Assembly (NCBI GenBank): GCA_026225235.1
Contig: JAMFSK010000041.1
Coordinates: 85,788 to 149,787 of the forward strand
DNA from: Burkholderiales bacterium
GTDB lineage: Bacteria; Pseudomonadota; Gammaproteobacteria; Burkholderiales; Burkholderiaceae
DNA length: 64,000 nt
Direction: 5' to 3'
The position numbers and the translations under genes were made by a program. Of this stretch, positions 43,115 to 54,385 are shown piece by piece. Below the pieces are notes generated by a model that ran no database searches, was not told where the DNA came from, and saw only the letters and a list, made by a program, of their open reading frames with translations. Positions within the stretch are counted from its first letter, which is position 1. Each line of letters begins with the position of its first letter.

Positions 43115-45175
43115 TCAGCGCTTGGCGTTGGGCGCACGCGGCGGGGTCGGCACGTTGCTGCCGTTGTTACCTGCCGTGCCGCTCTTGGTTGCCGCGGCGT
43201 TCTTCGCCCCTGCTGCTGCGGGTGCGGCACGCTTGACCGGGCGATTGCGCTGGTCGACCACTTCGTCGGCGACTTCGACACCGGTATCGTCCTCGAGCTG
43301 GTCGATGGTCGGGGTCGCGCCATCCGGACGCCAGACCTGGCCGATCGCGAGCGACTTGAGGCGCTTCTTGCCGCCGTACCAGAGGTTCACGAGACCGCGC
43401 GAGAAGAACACGGCCGAGAACATCGAGGTCAGGATGCCGATACAGTGGACGATCGCAAAGCCGCGCACCGGGCCGGAGCCGAATGCCAGCAGGGCGACGC
43501 CGGCGATCAGGGTCGTCACGTTCGAGTCCAGAATCGTGCCCCATGCATGCCGGAAGCCTTCCGAGATGGCCATCTGCGGCGCCGCGCCGCGCCGCAGTTC
43601 TTCACGGATCCGCTCGTTGATCAGCACGTTCGAGTCGATCGCCATACCGAGCGCGAGCGCAATAGCGGCGATACCCGGCAGCGTCAGCGTCGCCTGCAGC
43701 AGCGAGAGCATCGCCACCAGCAACAGCAGGTTGACCGACAGCGAAATCACTGAGAACGCACCGAACAGCATGTAGTACGCGACCATGAAGATCGTGATCG
43801 CGGCGAAGCCATACTTGACCGAGTCGAAGCCCTTGCGAATGTTGTCTGCGCCGAGGCTCGGGCCGATCGTGCGTTCCTCGATGATGTTCATCGGCGCCGC
43901 CAGCGAACCTGCGCGCAACAGCAGCGCGAGGTCGTTGGCCGCTTCGGTCGAGGCCGCGCCTGTGATCTGGAAGCTTTCGCCGAGTTCGGACTGAATCGTT
44001 GCCACAGTCAGCACTTCGCCGCTGCCGCGCTCGAACAGCACGATCGCCATCGGCTTGCCGATGTTGTCCCGCGAGATGTCGCGCAGGACCCGTCCACCGG
44101 CCGAATTCAGGCGAATCTTGACGGCCGGGCGTTGATGTTCGTCGAACGTCGCGCCGGCATCGGTGATCTGGTCGCCGGTGAAGATGACCTGCTTCTTGAG
44201 CATCACCGGCGCACTGTTGCCTTGCGTGAACAGCTGATCGCCCGGGGGCACCGGATCGGTCGGGCTCGGGTGGAGCATGTTCGGATCGGCGAGCCGTGCT
44301 TCGAGCGTCGCGGTACGGCCGATGATGCTCTTGGCCTTCGCGGTGTCCTGCACGCCCGGCAGTTCGACGACGATGCGTTCTGGACCTTGCTGCTGGATCA
44401 CCGGTTCCGCGACGCCGAGTTCGTTGACGCGATTGTGCAGCGTCGACATATTCTGTTTGAGCGCGTTTTCCTGCACCGTGCGTATCGCGGCCGGCGAGAA
44501 CGTGCCGACGGCCTGAACGCCGCCCTGGCCGCTCGGACGCGTCGCCCACTGGAGTTCGGTCACGCGGTCGGTGAGCAGGGTGCGCGCCTGTTCGGCGCTC
44601 TGTGCATCGGCAAAATCGATCACCACGGAGTCGTCGACTCGATTCACACCGCCATCGCGAATTTCCTTGTCGCGCAAGGCGTTGCGGGCATCGGTTGCAT
44701 CGGCGTCGAGACGTTTGGCGAGCGCACCTTCCATGTCGACCTGGAGCAGGAAGTGCACGCCGCCGCGCAGATCGAGACCGAGGTACATCGGCAATGCGTG
44801 CAGCGCGGTCAGCCATTTCGGCGACTTGCTCTGCAGGTTCAGCGCGACCACGTAGGTCGGGTCGTTCTGGTCGAGGTTGAGCGCCTTGCCGAGCACGTCG
44901 CGTGCGTGCAATTGCTCGTCGGTCGACACGAGACGTACGCGGATGCTGGCGGACGTCGCGCTGTTATCGAAGGTGATGTCGTCGGAGTGGATCTGGTTCG
45001 CGGACAGCGTGTCCTCGACCTTCTGCAGCACGCTCGAATCGACCTTGGCCGTCGCCTTGCCGCTCGAAATCTGCACCGCCGGCGCTTCGCCGAAGAAGTT
45101 GGGCAGCGTATAGAGCAGGCCGATGGCGAGGGCCACCAGCATGACGAGGTATTTCCAAAGGGGATAGCGGTTCAT
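43115..45175 (-). CDS. secD: Protein-export membrane protein SecD
   Basis: 686 residues with six helices. The first periplasmic domain carries GLDLRGGVHFLLQVDM, and the helical bundle contains GMAIDSNVLINERIREEL with the conserved Asp. The start MNRYPLWKYLVML at 45175 is preferred to four residues upstream. The C-terminal 60 residues are Ala/Arg/Lys-rich. In order: yajC, secD, secF. Confidence 0.97.
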   Translation of the reverse strand: MNRYPLWKYLVMLVALAIGLLYTLPNFFGEAPAVQISSGKATAKVDSSVLQKVEDTLSANQIHSDDITFDNSATSASIRVRLVSTDEQLHARDVLGKALNLDQNDPTYVVALNLQSKSPKWLTALHALPMYLGLDLRGGVHFLLQVDMEGALAKRLDADATDARNALRDKEIRDGGVNRVDDSVVIDFADAQSAEQARTLLTDRVTELQWATRPSGQGGVQAVGTFSPAAIRTVQENALKQNMSTLHNRVNELGVAEPVIQQQGPERIVVELPGVQDTAKAKSIIGRTATLEARLADPNMLHPSPTDPVPPGDQLFTQGNSAPVMLKKQVIFTGDQITDAGATFDEHQRPAVKIRLNSAGGRVLRDISRDNIGKPMAIVLFERGSGEVLTVATIQSELGESFQITGAASTEAANDLALLLRAGSLAAPMNIIEERTIGPSLGADNIRKGFDSVKYGFAAITIFMVAYYMLFGAFSVISLSVNLLLLVAMLSLLQATLTLPGIAAIALALGMAIDSNVLINERIREELRRGAAPQMAISEGFRHAWGTILDSNVTTLIAGVALLAFGSGPVRGFAIVHCIGILTSMFSAVFFSRGLVNLWYGGKKRLKSLAIGQVWRPDGATPTIDQLEDDTGVEVADEVVDQRNRPVKRAAPAAAGAKNAAATKSGTAGNNGSNVPTPPRAPNAKR

Positions 45176-45271
45176 GGGATGGCCCAACGGGAGGGTTCAG
45201 GGCGGAGGGGGCCGGGCGCGAGCGGCCGCGCCGGAGCGCGGCCGTCGTCAGTCACGAGCGTGGTTGCGCGT

Positions 45272-45598
45272 TCACAGCGACTTGATCGTGCCCTTGGGCA
45301 GGATGGTCGTGACGGATGCCTTTTGCACGGTGATTTCGACGCCATCGGCGATTTCGACACCGACATAAGCTTCGCCGACCTTCGACACCTTGCCCACGAG
45401 GCCGCCGCCGGTGATGACTTCATCGCCCTTTGCCATGGCCGAGAGCATATTGCGATGCTCTTTCTGACGCTTCATTTGCGGGCGGATCATGATGAAGTAG
45501 AGCACCGCGAACATCAGCAGCAGCGGCAGGAACGTCATCAGGCTGGACTCGGTGCCGCCACCGGTAATGCCTTGCGCGTACGCATTCGAAATAAACAC
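45272..45598 (-). CDS. yajC: Preprotein translocase subunit YajC
   Basis: 108 residues. One membrane helix (about 21-40, MTFLPLLLMFAVLYFIMIRP) followed by MKRQKEHRNMLSAMAKGDEVITGGG, the standard YajC signature. It heads the yajC-secD-secF block. A -10-like TAGAAT is at 45641-45636 on the minus strand, consistent with its own promoter because the usual upstream partner tgt is separated by 1.26 kb. Confidence 0.96.
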   Translation of the reverse strand: MFISNAYAQGITGGGTESSLMTFLPLLLMFAVLYFIMIRPQMKRQKEHRNMLSAMAKGDEVITGGGLVGKVSKVGEAYVGVEIADGVEITVQKASVTTILPKGTIKSL

Positions 45599-45954
45599 TC
45601 AGGTCTCCATCAATCGATGCTGAAATTAGCCGTGCATTCTACCACTCCCGGTGGGGGGGCAATCACGCTGGCTGTTCGGCCGAGGCCGGCGCGCCACGTT
45701 CGCCCGCAGGCCGCTCTGCGGCGGGGTTTGGCGCGCAATCGTGAGGCGCGAGTGAATGCTGCGCTTGCAGATTTCGCGCGCGCGACGGCATGCGGCAGTG
45801 CATCAGCCGGAATGTGACAGCCAGGGCGTGCCTCGGAGCGTACTTTGGGTTTTCAGATTCCTCTGAAGTCCCTTATGTTGATCTATAGCGTGGCCGCGAG
45901 TCCGCTCGCCCTGAATCACTCTTTGGCGCATGCCTTTTTCCCCACCTGGGCGCG
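45599..45954. other. Spacer between yajC and the unrecognised gene pair
   Basis: 356 bp containing the yajC promoter side and, from an ATG at 45875, a short plus-strand frame whose start looks like a signal peptide (MLIYSVAASPLALNHSLAHA) but is out of frame with the next gene. Confidence 0.4.
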
Positions 45955-46392
45955 ATGGCGTCCGATCCGTTGCTGTCCGCCGCCGGAGCGCCCAGGCGCA
46001 TCCGTGTGGTGCTCGAAGACTCCGTGGTGCGAACGATCCATGATCCCCGTCACTACACGGGCCCGGGCGCACCGTTCGACCCGCCCGTCGCCATGCGGGT
46101 GAGCCGCGCAGGGGCGAACGAGCGAGCGGCTCCGACGGAGTTTGCGTTCCCGGCCCCGGCCGCTCCGCGGCGCGGCCAGACCCGCTGCCGACACCCCGAC
46201 CGCAGGAATCTCGCAGAGGACTACCTCGTCTCGGGGAGGCCGTGCCCGCGTGTGCTCCGTATGCAGGTGCAGGCGTTATCGGGGAATGAGGTGCGCAAGG
46301 AAAACGGCACGACGCTGACGCTCGATGGCGCGCGGGGGACCCTCAACCGGGTCCGCATTGCGCTGCCTCAAGGCGTTGGGTCGTCACAGTGA
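45955..46392 (+). CDS. Unrecognised protein, first gene of a two-gene insert
   Basis: 145 residues that I do not recognise. Third codon positions are strongly G/C, as in real genes here, which supports coding. The sequence is rich in Arg, Pro and Ala, with three Cys (CRHP, RPCP), and ends in LTLDGARGTLNRVRIALPQ. No membrane segment; the annotated ATG has no good ribosome site. A signal-peptide-like start lies 80 bp upstream in another frame, so the true start may be elsewhere or the gene may be frameshifted. The stop overlaps the next start as GTGA. Confidence 0.5.
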   Translation: MASDPLLSAAGAPRRIRVVLEDSVVRTIHDPRHYTGPGAPFDPPVAMRVSRAGANERAAPTEFAFPAPAAPRRGQTRCRHPDRRNLAEDYLVSGRPCPRVLRMQVQALSGNEVRKENGTTLTLDGARGTLNRVRIALPQGVGSSQ

Positions 46393-46796
46393 GCGCCTCG
46401 CGCGCGCAGGGTCAGATCAACATGAACCTGTTGTCCGGCGTGTCCAACGACCGTCAAAATATCTTTAACTGCGATCGGAACGGCGTTGGGCATCGTTGCG
46501 AGATCCATGCTGGCGATGGATTCGCGTCCGAGAAGCGTTTTCTCTCCGTGATGCGCTCCTGCGGCAAGGGTCGCACCGAGCTATCCGTGTCGACTCCCGA
46601 TGGCCAGCTTCTGCAGACATGTGAGCGGATCGACGATAGCAAACGCGCGAGCAGGGCTTGTCGGATCGACAGGCAGACGTTCGGCAACGCGGATCTGCGG
46701 CGGCTGATCGTGACCTTGCGCGGCGGCGGCACCGTCTTCAGCGGCGTGAGGCTCGATATGAAAGCGCTCGCGCCTTATCCGGAGACTGTCGTGTAA
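46389..46796 (+). CDS. Unrecognised cysteine-containing protein, second gene of a two-gene insert
   Basis: 135 residues from a GTG (46389) that overlaps the previous stop by 4 bp; an in-frame ATG at residue 12 is an alternative start. It has five Cys (FNCDRNG, HRCEIHA, RSCGKG, QTCERI, RACRID), a feature of secreted or metal-binding proteins, but no signal peptide of its own. The pattern VTLRGGGTVFSGVRLDMKAL closes the chain. No family recognised. Convergent with tgt. Confidence 0.6.
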   Translation: MSASRAQGQINMNLLSGVSNDRQNIFNCDRNGVGHRCEIHAGDGFASEKRFLSVMRSCGKGRTELSVSTPDGQLLQTCERIDDSKRASRACRIDRQTFGNADLRRLIVTLRGGGTVFSGVRLDMKALAPYPETVV

Positions 46797-46843
46797 GTTG
46801 CGTGGAGTTTGCCGGTGCCCCGCAGCGCCGGCCTCGCTGAGTG

Positions 46844-48059
<1,216 letters not shown>

Positions 48060-49202
48060 TCATGGCGCGCGCCGGTCTGAGTCGACCTCGGTAGGCCCAG
48101 TATTGCGGGTGAGCAGCATGGCGTCGCCATAGCTGAAGAAACGGTAGCGTGCGTCGATCGCGTGGCCATAGGCGGCGCGGATCGTGTCGTAGCCCGCGAA
48201 GGCCGAGACGAGCATCAGGAGGGTCGATTTCGGCAGGTGGAAGTTGGTGATCAACCGGTCGACGACGTTGAAGCGGTAGCCCGGTGTGATGAAGATATTC
48301 GTTTCGGCGCTGCCTGCGTGCAGGAGCGGCGCGTTATGGTCACCAGCACCAGCAGGGTTCGCCCCGTTCGCGCGAAGCGCGTCGCGTGCGGCCGCCTCAA
48401 GGGCGCGCATCGACGTCGTGCCGACCGCGATCACACGGCCACCGGCTGCGCGGGTATCGGCGACGGCATCGACGAGCGACTGCGGGATCTCGTACCACTC
48501 CGTGTGCATCTGATGATCGGCGAGATTCTCGGTGCGCACGGGCTGGAAAGTCCCCGCGCCCACATGCAGCGTGAGCGTCGCGCGACGCACCCCGACCGCA
48601 TCGAGCCGCGCCAGCAGCGGGGTGTCGAAATGCAGGCCGGCGGTCGGCGCGGCAACCGCGCCGGGGTTGGCCGCGTAGACCGTCTGGTAACGGCTCTCGT
48701 CGGTCGCGTCGGCCTCGTGCGTGATATACGGCGGCAAGGGCAGCCGGCCATGGCGCTCGATCAGGGTCAGGCAGTCTTCCGGGAATTCGAGCGTATAGAA
48801 CGGCTCGACCCGGGGGCCGACCGTTACATCGAACGCGTCGGCCAGGCGCAGCGTGCTACCCTCGAGCGGACTCTTGCTCGCGCGGATCTGCGCGAGCGCA
48901 GTGCGTGCGCCGGTCAGCCGCTCGATCAGCACTTCGATCTTGCCGCCACTTGCCTTGACGCCCGGGAAACGGGCCTTGAGCACCTTGGTATCGTTGAACA
49001 CCAGCAGGTCGCCCGGCGCGATGCAGCCGGGCAAATCGGCAAAATGGCGGTCGATGAAGGCGGCGGTCGTGGCGCCCGGCTGTGCGGCGTGCGCGCCTGA
49101 GCCCGCGACCTCGAGCAAACGGCTGGCGGTGCGGTCAATGAGCGCGGTTTGAGCGATCAGCTCGGGCGGCAGATTAAAATCGAAGTCGGAAAGCGTGTAC
49201 AT
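48060..49202 (-). CDS. queA: S-adenosylmethionine:tRNA ribosyltransferase-isomerase
   Basis: Adds the epoxycyclopentandiol moiety to preQ1 in tRNA. 380 residues from the ATG at 49202 ([18 protein letters not shown]). Motifs: [34 protein letters not shown] and [15 protein letters not shown]. The frame is open 55 codons upstream into the recG side but without similarity. First gene of the queA-tgt pair; divergent from recG across 76 bp. Confidence 0.97.
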   Translation of the reverse strand: MYTLSDFDFNLPPELIAQTALIDRTASRLLEVAGSGAHAAQPGATTAAFIDRHFADLPGCIAPGDLLVFNDTKVLKARFPGVKASGGKIEVLIERLTGARTALAQIRASKSPLEGSTLRLADAFDVTVGPRVEPFYTLEFPEDCLTLIERHGRLPLPPYITHEADATDESRYQTVYAANPGAVAAPTAGLHFDTPLLARLDAVGVRRATLTLHVGAGTFQPVRTENLADHQMHTEWYEIPQSLVDAVADTRAAGGRVIAVGTTSMRALEAAARDALRANGANPAGAGDHNAPLLHAGSAETNIFITPGYRFNVVDRLITNFHLPKSTLLMLVSAFAGYDTIRAAYGHAIDARYRFFSYGDAMLLTRNTGPTEVDSDRRAP

Positions 49203-49278
49203 GCAAGCGGGGATGTCGCGCGCGGAGGGTCCGCGCGCAGTTCGGCGCGGTTTCACGCGAAAAACCGCTATTGTAACG

Positions 49279-51570
49279 ATGCCCGTGCCCAAACCGACGA
49301 CTGCCGATCTGCCCGACGCTGCAAGCGGCAGCGAACCGGCGCAAAAAACCGCAACTCCAGCCGCCACTCAAGCCGCGAAAAGAGCCCCAGGAAAAGCCGC
49401 GAACACGCCTTCCAAAAAGCCCGCGAAGAAGAGTGCCGCCCCCGAGACCACGGCCGACAAGCTCGCCCGCATGGGGCTCGCGCGCGACATCGACCTCGCG
49501 CTTCACTTGCCGATGCGCTACGAAGACGAGACCGAGCTCACGCCAATCGGAGAATTGCTGCCCGGACTGTCGGCGCAGGTCGAGGGCGTGGTGCTCGACA
49601 ACGAGATCACCTTCCGGCCGCGGCGCCAGATGATCGTCAAGATCGTCGACGAGACGCAGGAGATCTTGACCCTGCGTTTTCTCAACTTCTATGGCAGCCA
49701 GACCAAGCAACTCGCCATCGGGGCGCGCGTGCGGGCACGCGGCGACGTGCGCGGGGGCTTCTTCGGCATGGAGATGGTCCACCCGGCGTACCGGATCGTC
49801 CACGAAGGCGATCCGCTGCCGCAGGCGCTCACACCGGTTTACCCAAGCACGGCAGGGATCACGCAAGCCTATCTGCGCAAGTCGATCGACCAGGCGCTAG
49901 CGCGCACGCCATTGCCCGAGATTCTGCCGCCACCCGTGGCGGCAGCCTATCTCGCGCCCATGAAGGTACCCCCGCTTGCCGAGGCGGTTCGCGTCCTCCA
50001 TCACCCTGATGCGCATGAAGACGAGAATGCGCTGATGGACGGCTCGCATCCGGCCTGGTCGCGCATCAAGTTCGATGAATTGCTCGCCCAGCAGTTGTCG
50101 CTGCAGCGCGCTCACCAGGCGCGGCGCGCGCGGTCGGCGCCCCTGCTTGCGCGGCGCACCGATGATCCGCAATCGCTGGTGGCGCGTTTCGAGCGGGCGC
50201 TTCCGTTTAAGCTGACCGGTGCGCAGCAACGTGTCTGGGCCGAAATTGGCGCGGAGCTGACGGCGCCCCATCCGATGCAGCGCCTGCTGCAGGGCGATGT
50301 CGGCAGCGGCAAGACCATCGTCGCTGCGCTCGCGGCGGCCCAGGCTATCGACGCGGGTTTTCAGGCTGCGCTGATGGCGCCGACGGAAATCCTCGCGGAA
50401 CAGCATGCGCGCAAGTTGCGCAGTTGGCTCGAGCCGCTCGGCGTACAGGTTGCGTGGCTCGCCGGCAGCCTCAAGGCGCGCGACAAGCGGGCCGCGGTGG
50501 AAGCGGCTGCGAGCGGCGCGGCGCAACTGGTTATCGGTACACACGCGCTGGTCCAGGACACGGTCGAGTTCGCGAGGCTCGGGCTGGTGATCGTCGACGA
50601 ACAGCATCGCTTCGGCGTGGCCCAGCGCCTCGCCTTGCGCGCGAAGGCCAAGCGGGGCGGCGCCCTGGCGGACACCGACGGGGCTTCCGGTGTACCCCCC
50701 GATGTGCCGCCCGGGGCGGCGACACCTACCGAGCCCGACGCTGCCTTCCAGCCCCACCAGCTCATGATGAGTGCGACGCCGATCCCGCGCACGCTGGCGA
50801 TGACGTACTACGCCGACCTCGACGTCTCGACGCTCGACGAGCTGCCGCCGGGCCGTACGCCGGTGTTGACCAAGCTCATCTCCGACAAGCGCCGCGCCGA
50901 GGTCATTGCGCGAGTGCGTCAGGCCGCGCTAGCGGGGCGGCAGGTTTATTGGGTCTGTCCGCTGATCGAAGAAAGCGAGGCGCTGCAATTGCAGACCGCT
51001 GTCGATACCCATGCGATGCTGCTCGTGGCGCTGCCCGAGCTCCAGGTCGGGCTAGTTCACGGCAAGCTGCCGCCGGCGGAGAAAGCCGCTGTCATGACGG
51101 GCTTTATCGAAAACCGGGTCCAGTTGCTGGTCGCCACGACGGTGATCGAAGTCGGCGTCGACGTGCCGAACGCCTCGTTGATGGTGATCGAGCACGCCGA
51201 GCGCTTTGGTCTCGCCCAGCTCCACCAGTTGCGCGGCCGGGTCGGCCGGGGCAGCGAAGCCTCGGTGTGCGTGCTGATGTACGCCAATCCGCTGTCGCAG
51301 ACCGCGCGCGCGCGTCTTGCGACGATGCGCGAGACCACCGACGGGTTCGAGATCGCGCGGCGCGACCTCGAAATCCGCGGCCCCGGCGAATTTCTCGGCG
51401 CGCGCCAGTCGGGCGCGGCGATGCTCCGCTTTGCCGATATCAACGAAGACGGCTGGCTGATCGAACCCGCCCGCAGCGCGGCCGAGCGGCTCCTGAGCGA
51501 CTTCCCGGAGGCGGCGGACGAACACCTGAATCGCTGGCTTGGCGGCCGCGAACATTATCTGAAGGCGTGA
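49279..51570 (+). CDS. recG: ATP-dependent DNA helicase RecG
   Basis: A branched-DNA helicase that reverses stalled forks. 763 residues from the ATG at 49279, about 70 longer than E. coli RecG because of a Lys/Ala/Pro-rich N-terminal tail (residues about 15-65). Then the wedge domain, the Walker A motif [29 protein letters not shown] (motif II), [10 protein letters not shown], and the motif VI region LRGRVGRG. The frame continues upstream to 49195, overlapping queA. Confidence 0.95.
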   Translation: MPVPKPTTADLPDAASGSEPAQKTATPAATQAAKRAPGKAANTPSKKPAKKSAAPETTADKLARMGLARDIDLALHLPMRYEDETELTPIGELLPGLSAQVEGVVLDNEITFRPRRQMIVKIVDETQEILTLRFLNFYGSQTKQLAIGARVRARGDVRGGFFGMEMVHPAYRIVHEGDPLPQALTPVYPSTAGITQAYLRKSIDQALARTPLPEILPPPVAAAYLAPMKVPPLAEAVRVLHHPDAHEDENALMDGSHPAWSRIKFDELLAQQLSLQRAHQARRARSAPLLARRTDDPQSLVARFERALPFKLTGAQQRVWAEIGAELTAPHPMQRLLQGDVGSGKTIVAALAAAQAIDAGFQAALMAPTEILAEQHARKLRSWLEPLGVQVAWLAGSLKARDKRAAVEAAASGAAQLVIGTHALVQDTVEFARLGLVIVDEQHRFGVAQRLALRAKAKRGGALADTDGASGVPPDVPPGAATPTEPDAAFQPHQLMMSATPIPRTLAMTYYADLDVSTLDELPPGRTPVLTKLISDKRRAEVIARVRQAALAGRQVYWVCPLIEESEALQLQTAVDTHAMLLVALPELQVGLVHGKLPPAEKAAVMTGFIENRVQLLVATTVIEVGVDVPNASLMVIEHAERFGLAQLHQLRGRVGRGSEASVCVLMYANPLSQTARARLATMRETTDGFEIARRDLEIRGPGEFLGARQSGAAMLRFADINEDGWLIEPARSAAERLLSDFPEAADEHLNRWLGGREHYLKA

Positions 51571-51666
51571 ATTGATCGGACATCTATCGGGCTTTTCGGC
51601 TTCTTGGCGAAGCCATCGCCAAGGTGTATAAGAGAGAAAACCTATCGACGTGCATTCCTGATAACA

Positions 51667-52638
51667 ATGACCCTTACCGAATTGAAATACATCGTCGCCG
51701 TCGCACGCGAACGCCACTTCGGCCGGGCGGCCGAGGCTTGCTTCGTGAGCCAGCCGACGCTGTCGGTCGCCATCAAGAAGCTCGAAGACGAATTGAACGT
51801 CCAGATTTTTGAGCGGGGCACGAGCGAAGTCAGCGTGACGCCGATCGGCGAACAAATCGTCGCCCAGGCGCAGCGGGTGCTCGAGCAGACGCTCGCGATC
51901 AAGGAGATTGCCAAGCAGGGCAAGGATCCGCTGGTCGGGCCGCTGCGACTCGGTGTGATCTACACCATCGGGCCGTACCTGTTGCCGACCCTCGTGAAGC
52001 AGATGATCGACACGTACCCGCAGATGCCGCTGATGCTGCAGGAGAACTACACGCTCAAGCTGATCGAGCTGCTCAAGCAGGGTGAGATCGACGCGGCGAT
52101 CATGGCGCTGCCGTTCCCGGAAACCGGCCTAATGGTGCGTCCGCTGTACGACGAGCCCTTTGTGGTGGCGGTGCCGGCGGGGCATCATTGGGAGTCGCGC
52201 GCCTTTATTGACGCCGACGATCTCAAACAGGAAACGATGCTGCTGCTCGGTTCGGGACACTGCTTCCGTGACCATGTCTTGGGTGTGTGCCCGGAACTGA
52301 TGCGTTTTTCGCAGAATTCGGACGGCATCCAGAAGACCTTCGAAGGCTCCTCGCTCGAGACGATTCGCCATATGGTCGCAAGCGGCGTGGGCATCACCGT
52401 GTTGCCGCGCACCTCGCTGCCGGCCGCCAGCATGCTGGCCGACGGCTCGGCCGCGAAGACCGACGTCGGGCTGCTACGCTACGTGCCGTTCCGCGAGCCC
52501 GTGCCCGACCGGCGTGTGGTGATGGTCTGGCGCAAGAGCTTCACCCGGCTGCCCGCGATCGAGGCGATCTTCGATGCGGTGATTGCGTGCAATATGCCCG
52601 GCGTCAAACGGCTCGACTTGCCGGCCAACGTCAACTGA
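51667..52638 (+). CDS. oxyR: Hydrogen-peroxide-sensing LysR regulator OxyR
   Basis: 323 residues from the ATG at 51667. N-terminal helix-turn-helix (MTLTELKYIVAVARERHFGR, then AEACFVSQPTLSVAIKKLE), then the regulatory domain with the redox pair Cys199 and Cys208 in GSGHCFRDHVLGVC, at the same positions as in E. coli OxyR. Oxidation to a disulfide activates it (known of family). The dps gene follows directly; no katG lies between. Confidence 0.95.
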   Translation: MTLTELKYIVAVARERHFGRAAEACFVSQPTLSVAIKKLEDELNVQIFERGTSEVSVTPIGEQIVAQAQRVLEQTLAIKEIAKQGKDPLVGPLRLGVIYTIGPYLLPTLVKQMIDTYPQMPLMLQENYTLKLIELLKQGEIDAAIMALPFPETGLMVRPLYDEPFVVAVPAGHHWESRAFIDADDLKQETMLLLGSGHCFRDHVLGVCPELMRFSQNSDGIQKTFEGSSLETIRHMVASGVGITVLPRTSLPAASMLADGSAAKTDVGLLRYVPFREPVPDRRVVMVWRKSFTRLPAIEAIFDAVIACNMPGVKRLDLPANVN

Positions 52639-52684
52639 ATTCCTGCGTCGACACGCGTGCGCCGCAGACGGCGCGCCGCGCCTG

Positions 52685-52703
52685 ACGGGCGCAAGCCCGT
52701 TTT
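52685..52703 (+). terminator. Terminator after oxyR
   Basis: ACGGGC (52685-52690), loop GCAA, GCCCGT (52695-52700), then TTT: a 6-bp stem with a stable tetraloop in the oxyR-dps spacer. Confidence 0.55.
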
Positions 52704-52730
52704 GGGCGAACCCCGCGCTTCGGCTAAACT
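52702..52730 (+). promoter_or_regulatory. Possible dps promoter
   Basis: TTGGGC (52702-52707), a 17-bp spacer and TAAACT (52725-52730), 37 bp before the dps start. No certain OxyR site could be picked out by eye. Confidence 0.4.
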
Positions 52731-52766
52731 ACCTGCCTCTGCCAAATATCGCTCCAAGGAGTCATC

Positions 52767-53264
52767 ATGGCCAAAAAAGACGTTACCCCGAGCACCCAGA
52801 CCATCAACATCGGTATCAACGACAAGGATCGCAAGAAGATCGCTGACGGGCTGAGCCGCCTGCTTGCCGATACCTATACCTTGTACCTGAAGACCCACAA
52901 CTTCCATTGGAACGTGACGGGTCCGATGTTCAACACGCTGCACCTGATGTTCGAAGGGCAATACAACGAACTGGCGCTGGCCGTCGACTCGATCGCCGAG
53001 CGGATCCGCGCGCTGGGTTTCCCGGCACCGGGTACCTACAAGGAATTCGCCAAGCTCTCGTCGATCCCTGAAGCCGACGGTGTGCCGTCTGCCGAAGACA
53101 TGATCCGCCAGCTCGTCGAAGGCCATGAAGCCGTGACGCGTACGGCGCGCGCGACCTTCCCGCAAACGGACGAAGCGGCGGACGAGCCGAGCGCCGATCT
53201 GCTGACGCAACGCATGCAGATACATGAAAAGACGGCCTGGATGCTGCGCTCGCTGCTCGCCTGA
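52767..53264 (+). CDS. dps: DNA-binding ferritin-like protein Dps
   Basis: A dodecameric miniferritin that binds DNA and oxidises Fe(II) with peroxide. 165 residues. The ferroxidase ligands are visible: His47 in THNFHWNV, His59 and Glu63 in [10 protein letters not shown], Asp74 and Glu78 in AVDSIAERI. The short N-terminus has Lys residues for DNA contact. AAGGAG (52756-52761) precedes the ATG. Being next to oxyR suggests peroxide induction. Confidence 0.96.
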   Translation: MAKKDVTPSTQTINIGINDKDRKKIADGLSRLLADTYTLYLKTHNFHWNVTGPMFNTLHLMFEGQYNELALAVDSIAERIRALGFPAPGTYKEFAKLSSIPEADGVPSAEDMIRQLVEGHEAVTRTARATFPQTDEAADEPSADLLTQRMQIHEKTAWMLRSLLA

Positions 53265-53366
53265 GCGACGCCGCCGGCCCCGCGGGCACGCTCGTTCCGT
53301 AAGATCGACCGTGCTGCCTGATCGACGCCTCGCTTGTGCGGGGCGTCGTGCTTTCTGTTTCACCTT

Positions 53367-54236
53367 ATGACTACTGCGACCTTCACTGCACGGCTGCCGC
53401 TCTATCTGCGGCTGATCCGGATGGACAAGCCGATCGGCAGCCTGCTGCTGTTGTGGCCGACGCTCAATGCCCTGTGGATCGCCTCACACGGACGCCCGTC
53501 GCTGACCCTGATCGCGATCTTCGTGATCGGCACGGTGCTGATGCGTTCGGCCGGTTGTGCCATCAACGACTATGCCGACCGTGATTTCGACTTGCATGTG
53601 AAACGCACCGCGCAGCGTCCGTTGACCTCAGGCCGGATCCGCGCCTGGGAGGCGGTGGCGATCGCGCTGGTGTTGTCGCTTCTCGCGTTTCTGCTGATCC
53701 AGCCGCTCAATGGGCTGACGAAGTGGCTGTCGGTGGTCGCGTTGTTTGTCGCAGGCAGCTACCCGTTCATGAAGCGTTTTTTTGCGATTCCGCAGGCCTA
53801 TCTCGGTATCGCCTTTGGCTTCGGTATTCCGATGGGTTTCGCGGCCGTTGAGGGCACGGTGCCCGCGCTGGCGTGGGTGATGCTCGCGGCCAATGTGTTC
53901 TGGTCGGTGGCCTATGACACGGAATATGCGATGGTCGATCGCGAGGACGACCTCAAGATCGGCATCCGAACCTCGGCGATCACCTTTGGCCGCTTTGATG
54001 TGCTCGCGATCATGGTCTGCTACGCCGTGGTGTTTGCGATCTATGCGGGCATTGGCGTGCTGCTGCGCTTCAAGCTGCCGTTCTGGATCGGACTGGCCGG
54101 TGCGATCGCGTGCTCGATCGTGCACTACCGGATGATTCGCGCACGCGAACCGGCGGCCTGCTTTGCGGCATTCCTTCACAACAACTGGCTCGGCGGCATC
54201 CTGTTCGCCGGAATCGCTGCGCAGTACTGGTACTAG
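53367..54236 (+). CDS. ubiA: 4-hydroxybenzoate polyprenyltransferase
   Basis: Attaches the isoprenoid tail to 4-hydroxybenzoate in ubiquinone synthesis. 289 residues from the ATG at 53367, with eight to nine membrane helices. Both Asp-rich prenyl-diphosphate motifs are present: NDYADRDFD (about 68-76) and [13 protein letters not shown] (about 187-199). No ubiC is adjacent. Convergent with proC. Confidence 0.96.
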   Translation: MTTATFTARLPLYLRLIRMDKPIGSLLLLWPTLNALWIASHGRPSLTLIAIFVIGTVLMRSAGCAINDYADRDFDLHVKRTAQRPLTSGRIRAWEAVAIALVLSLLAFLLIQPLNGLTKWLSVVALFVAGSYPFMKRFFAIPQAYLGIAFGFGIPMGFAAVEGTVPALAWVMLAANVFWSVAYDTEYAMVDREDDLKIGIRTSAITFGRFDVLAIMVCYAVVFAIYAGIGVLLRFKLPFWIGLAGAIACSIVHYRMIRAREPAACFAAFLHNNWLGGILFAGIAAQYWY

Positions 54237-54290
54237 GCGGCCTGCCCGCGGCGGCGAGTTCCTCCGCTTCCATCTGCCGCTGGCCTTGGC

Positions 54291-54372
54291 AGCAAGTGCC
54301 GGCCGCCAGCCCCGCAGCAAGCACCGGCCGCCAACCCTGCAGTAAGCATAAGCACCGGCCGCCCACGCTGCC
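54291..54372. repeat. 25-bp tandem repeat between ubiA and proC
   Basis: Two adjacent 25-bp copies (54291-54315 and 54316-54340, differing at four positions) and a third longer, diverged copy (54341-54372). Each contains ACCGGCCGCC or TGCCGGCCGCC. It lies in the 149-bp convergent spacer. Confidence 0.75.
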
Positions 54373-54385
54373 GGTGGTGCCACTT

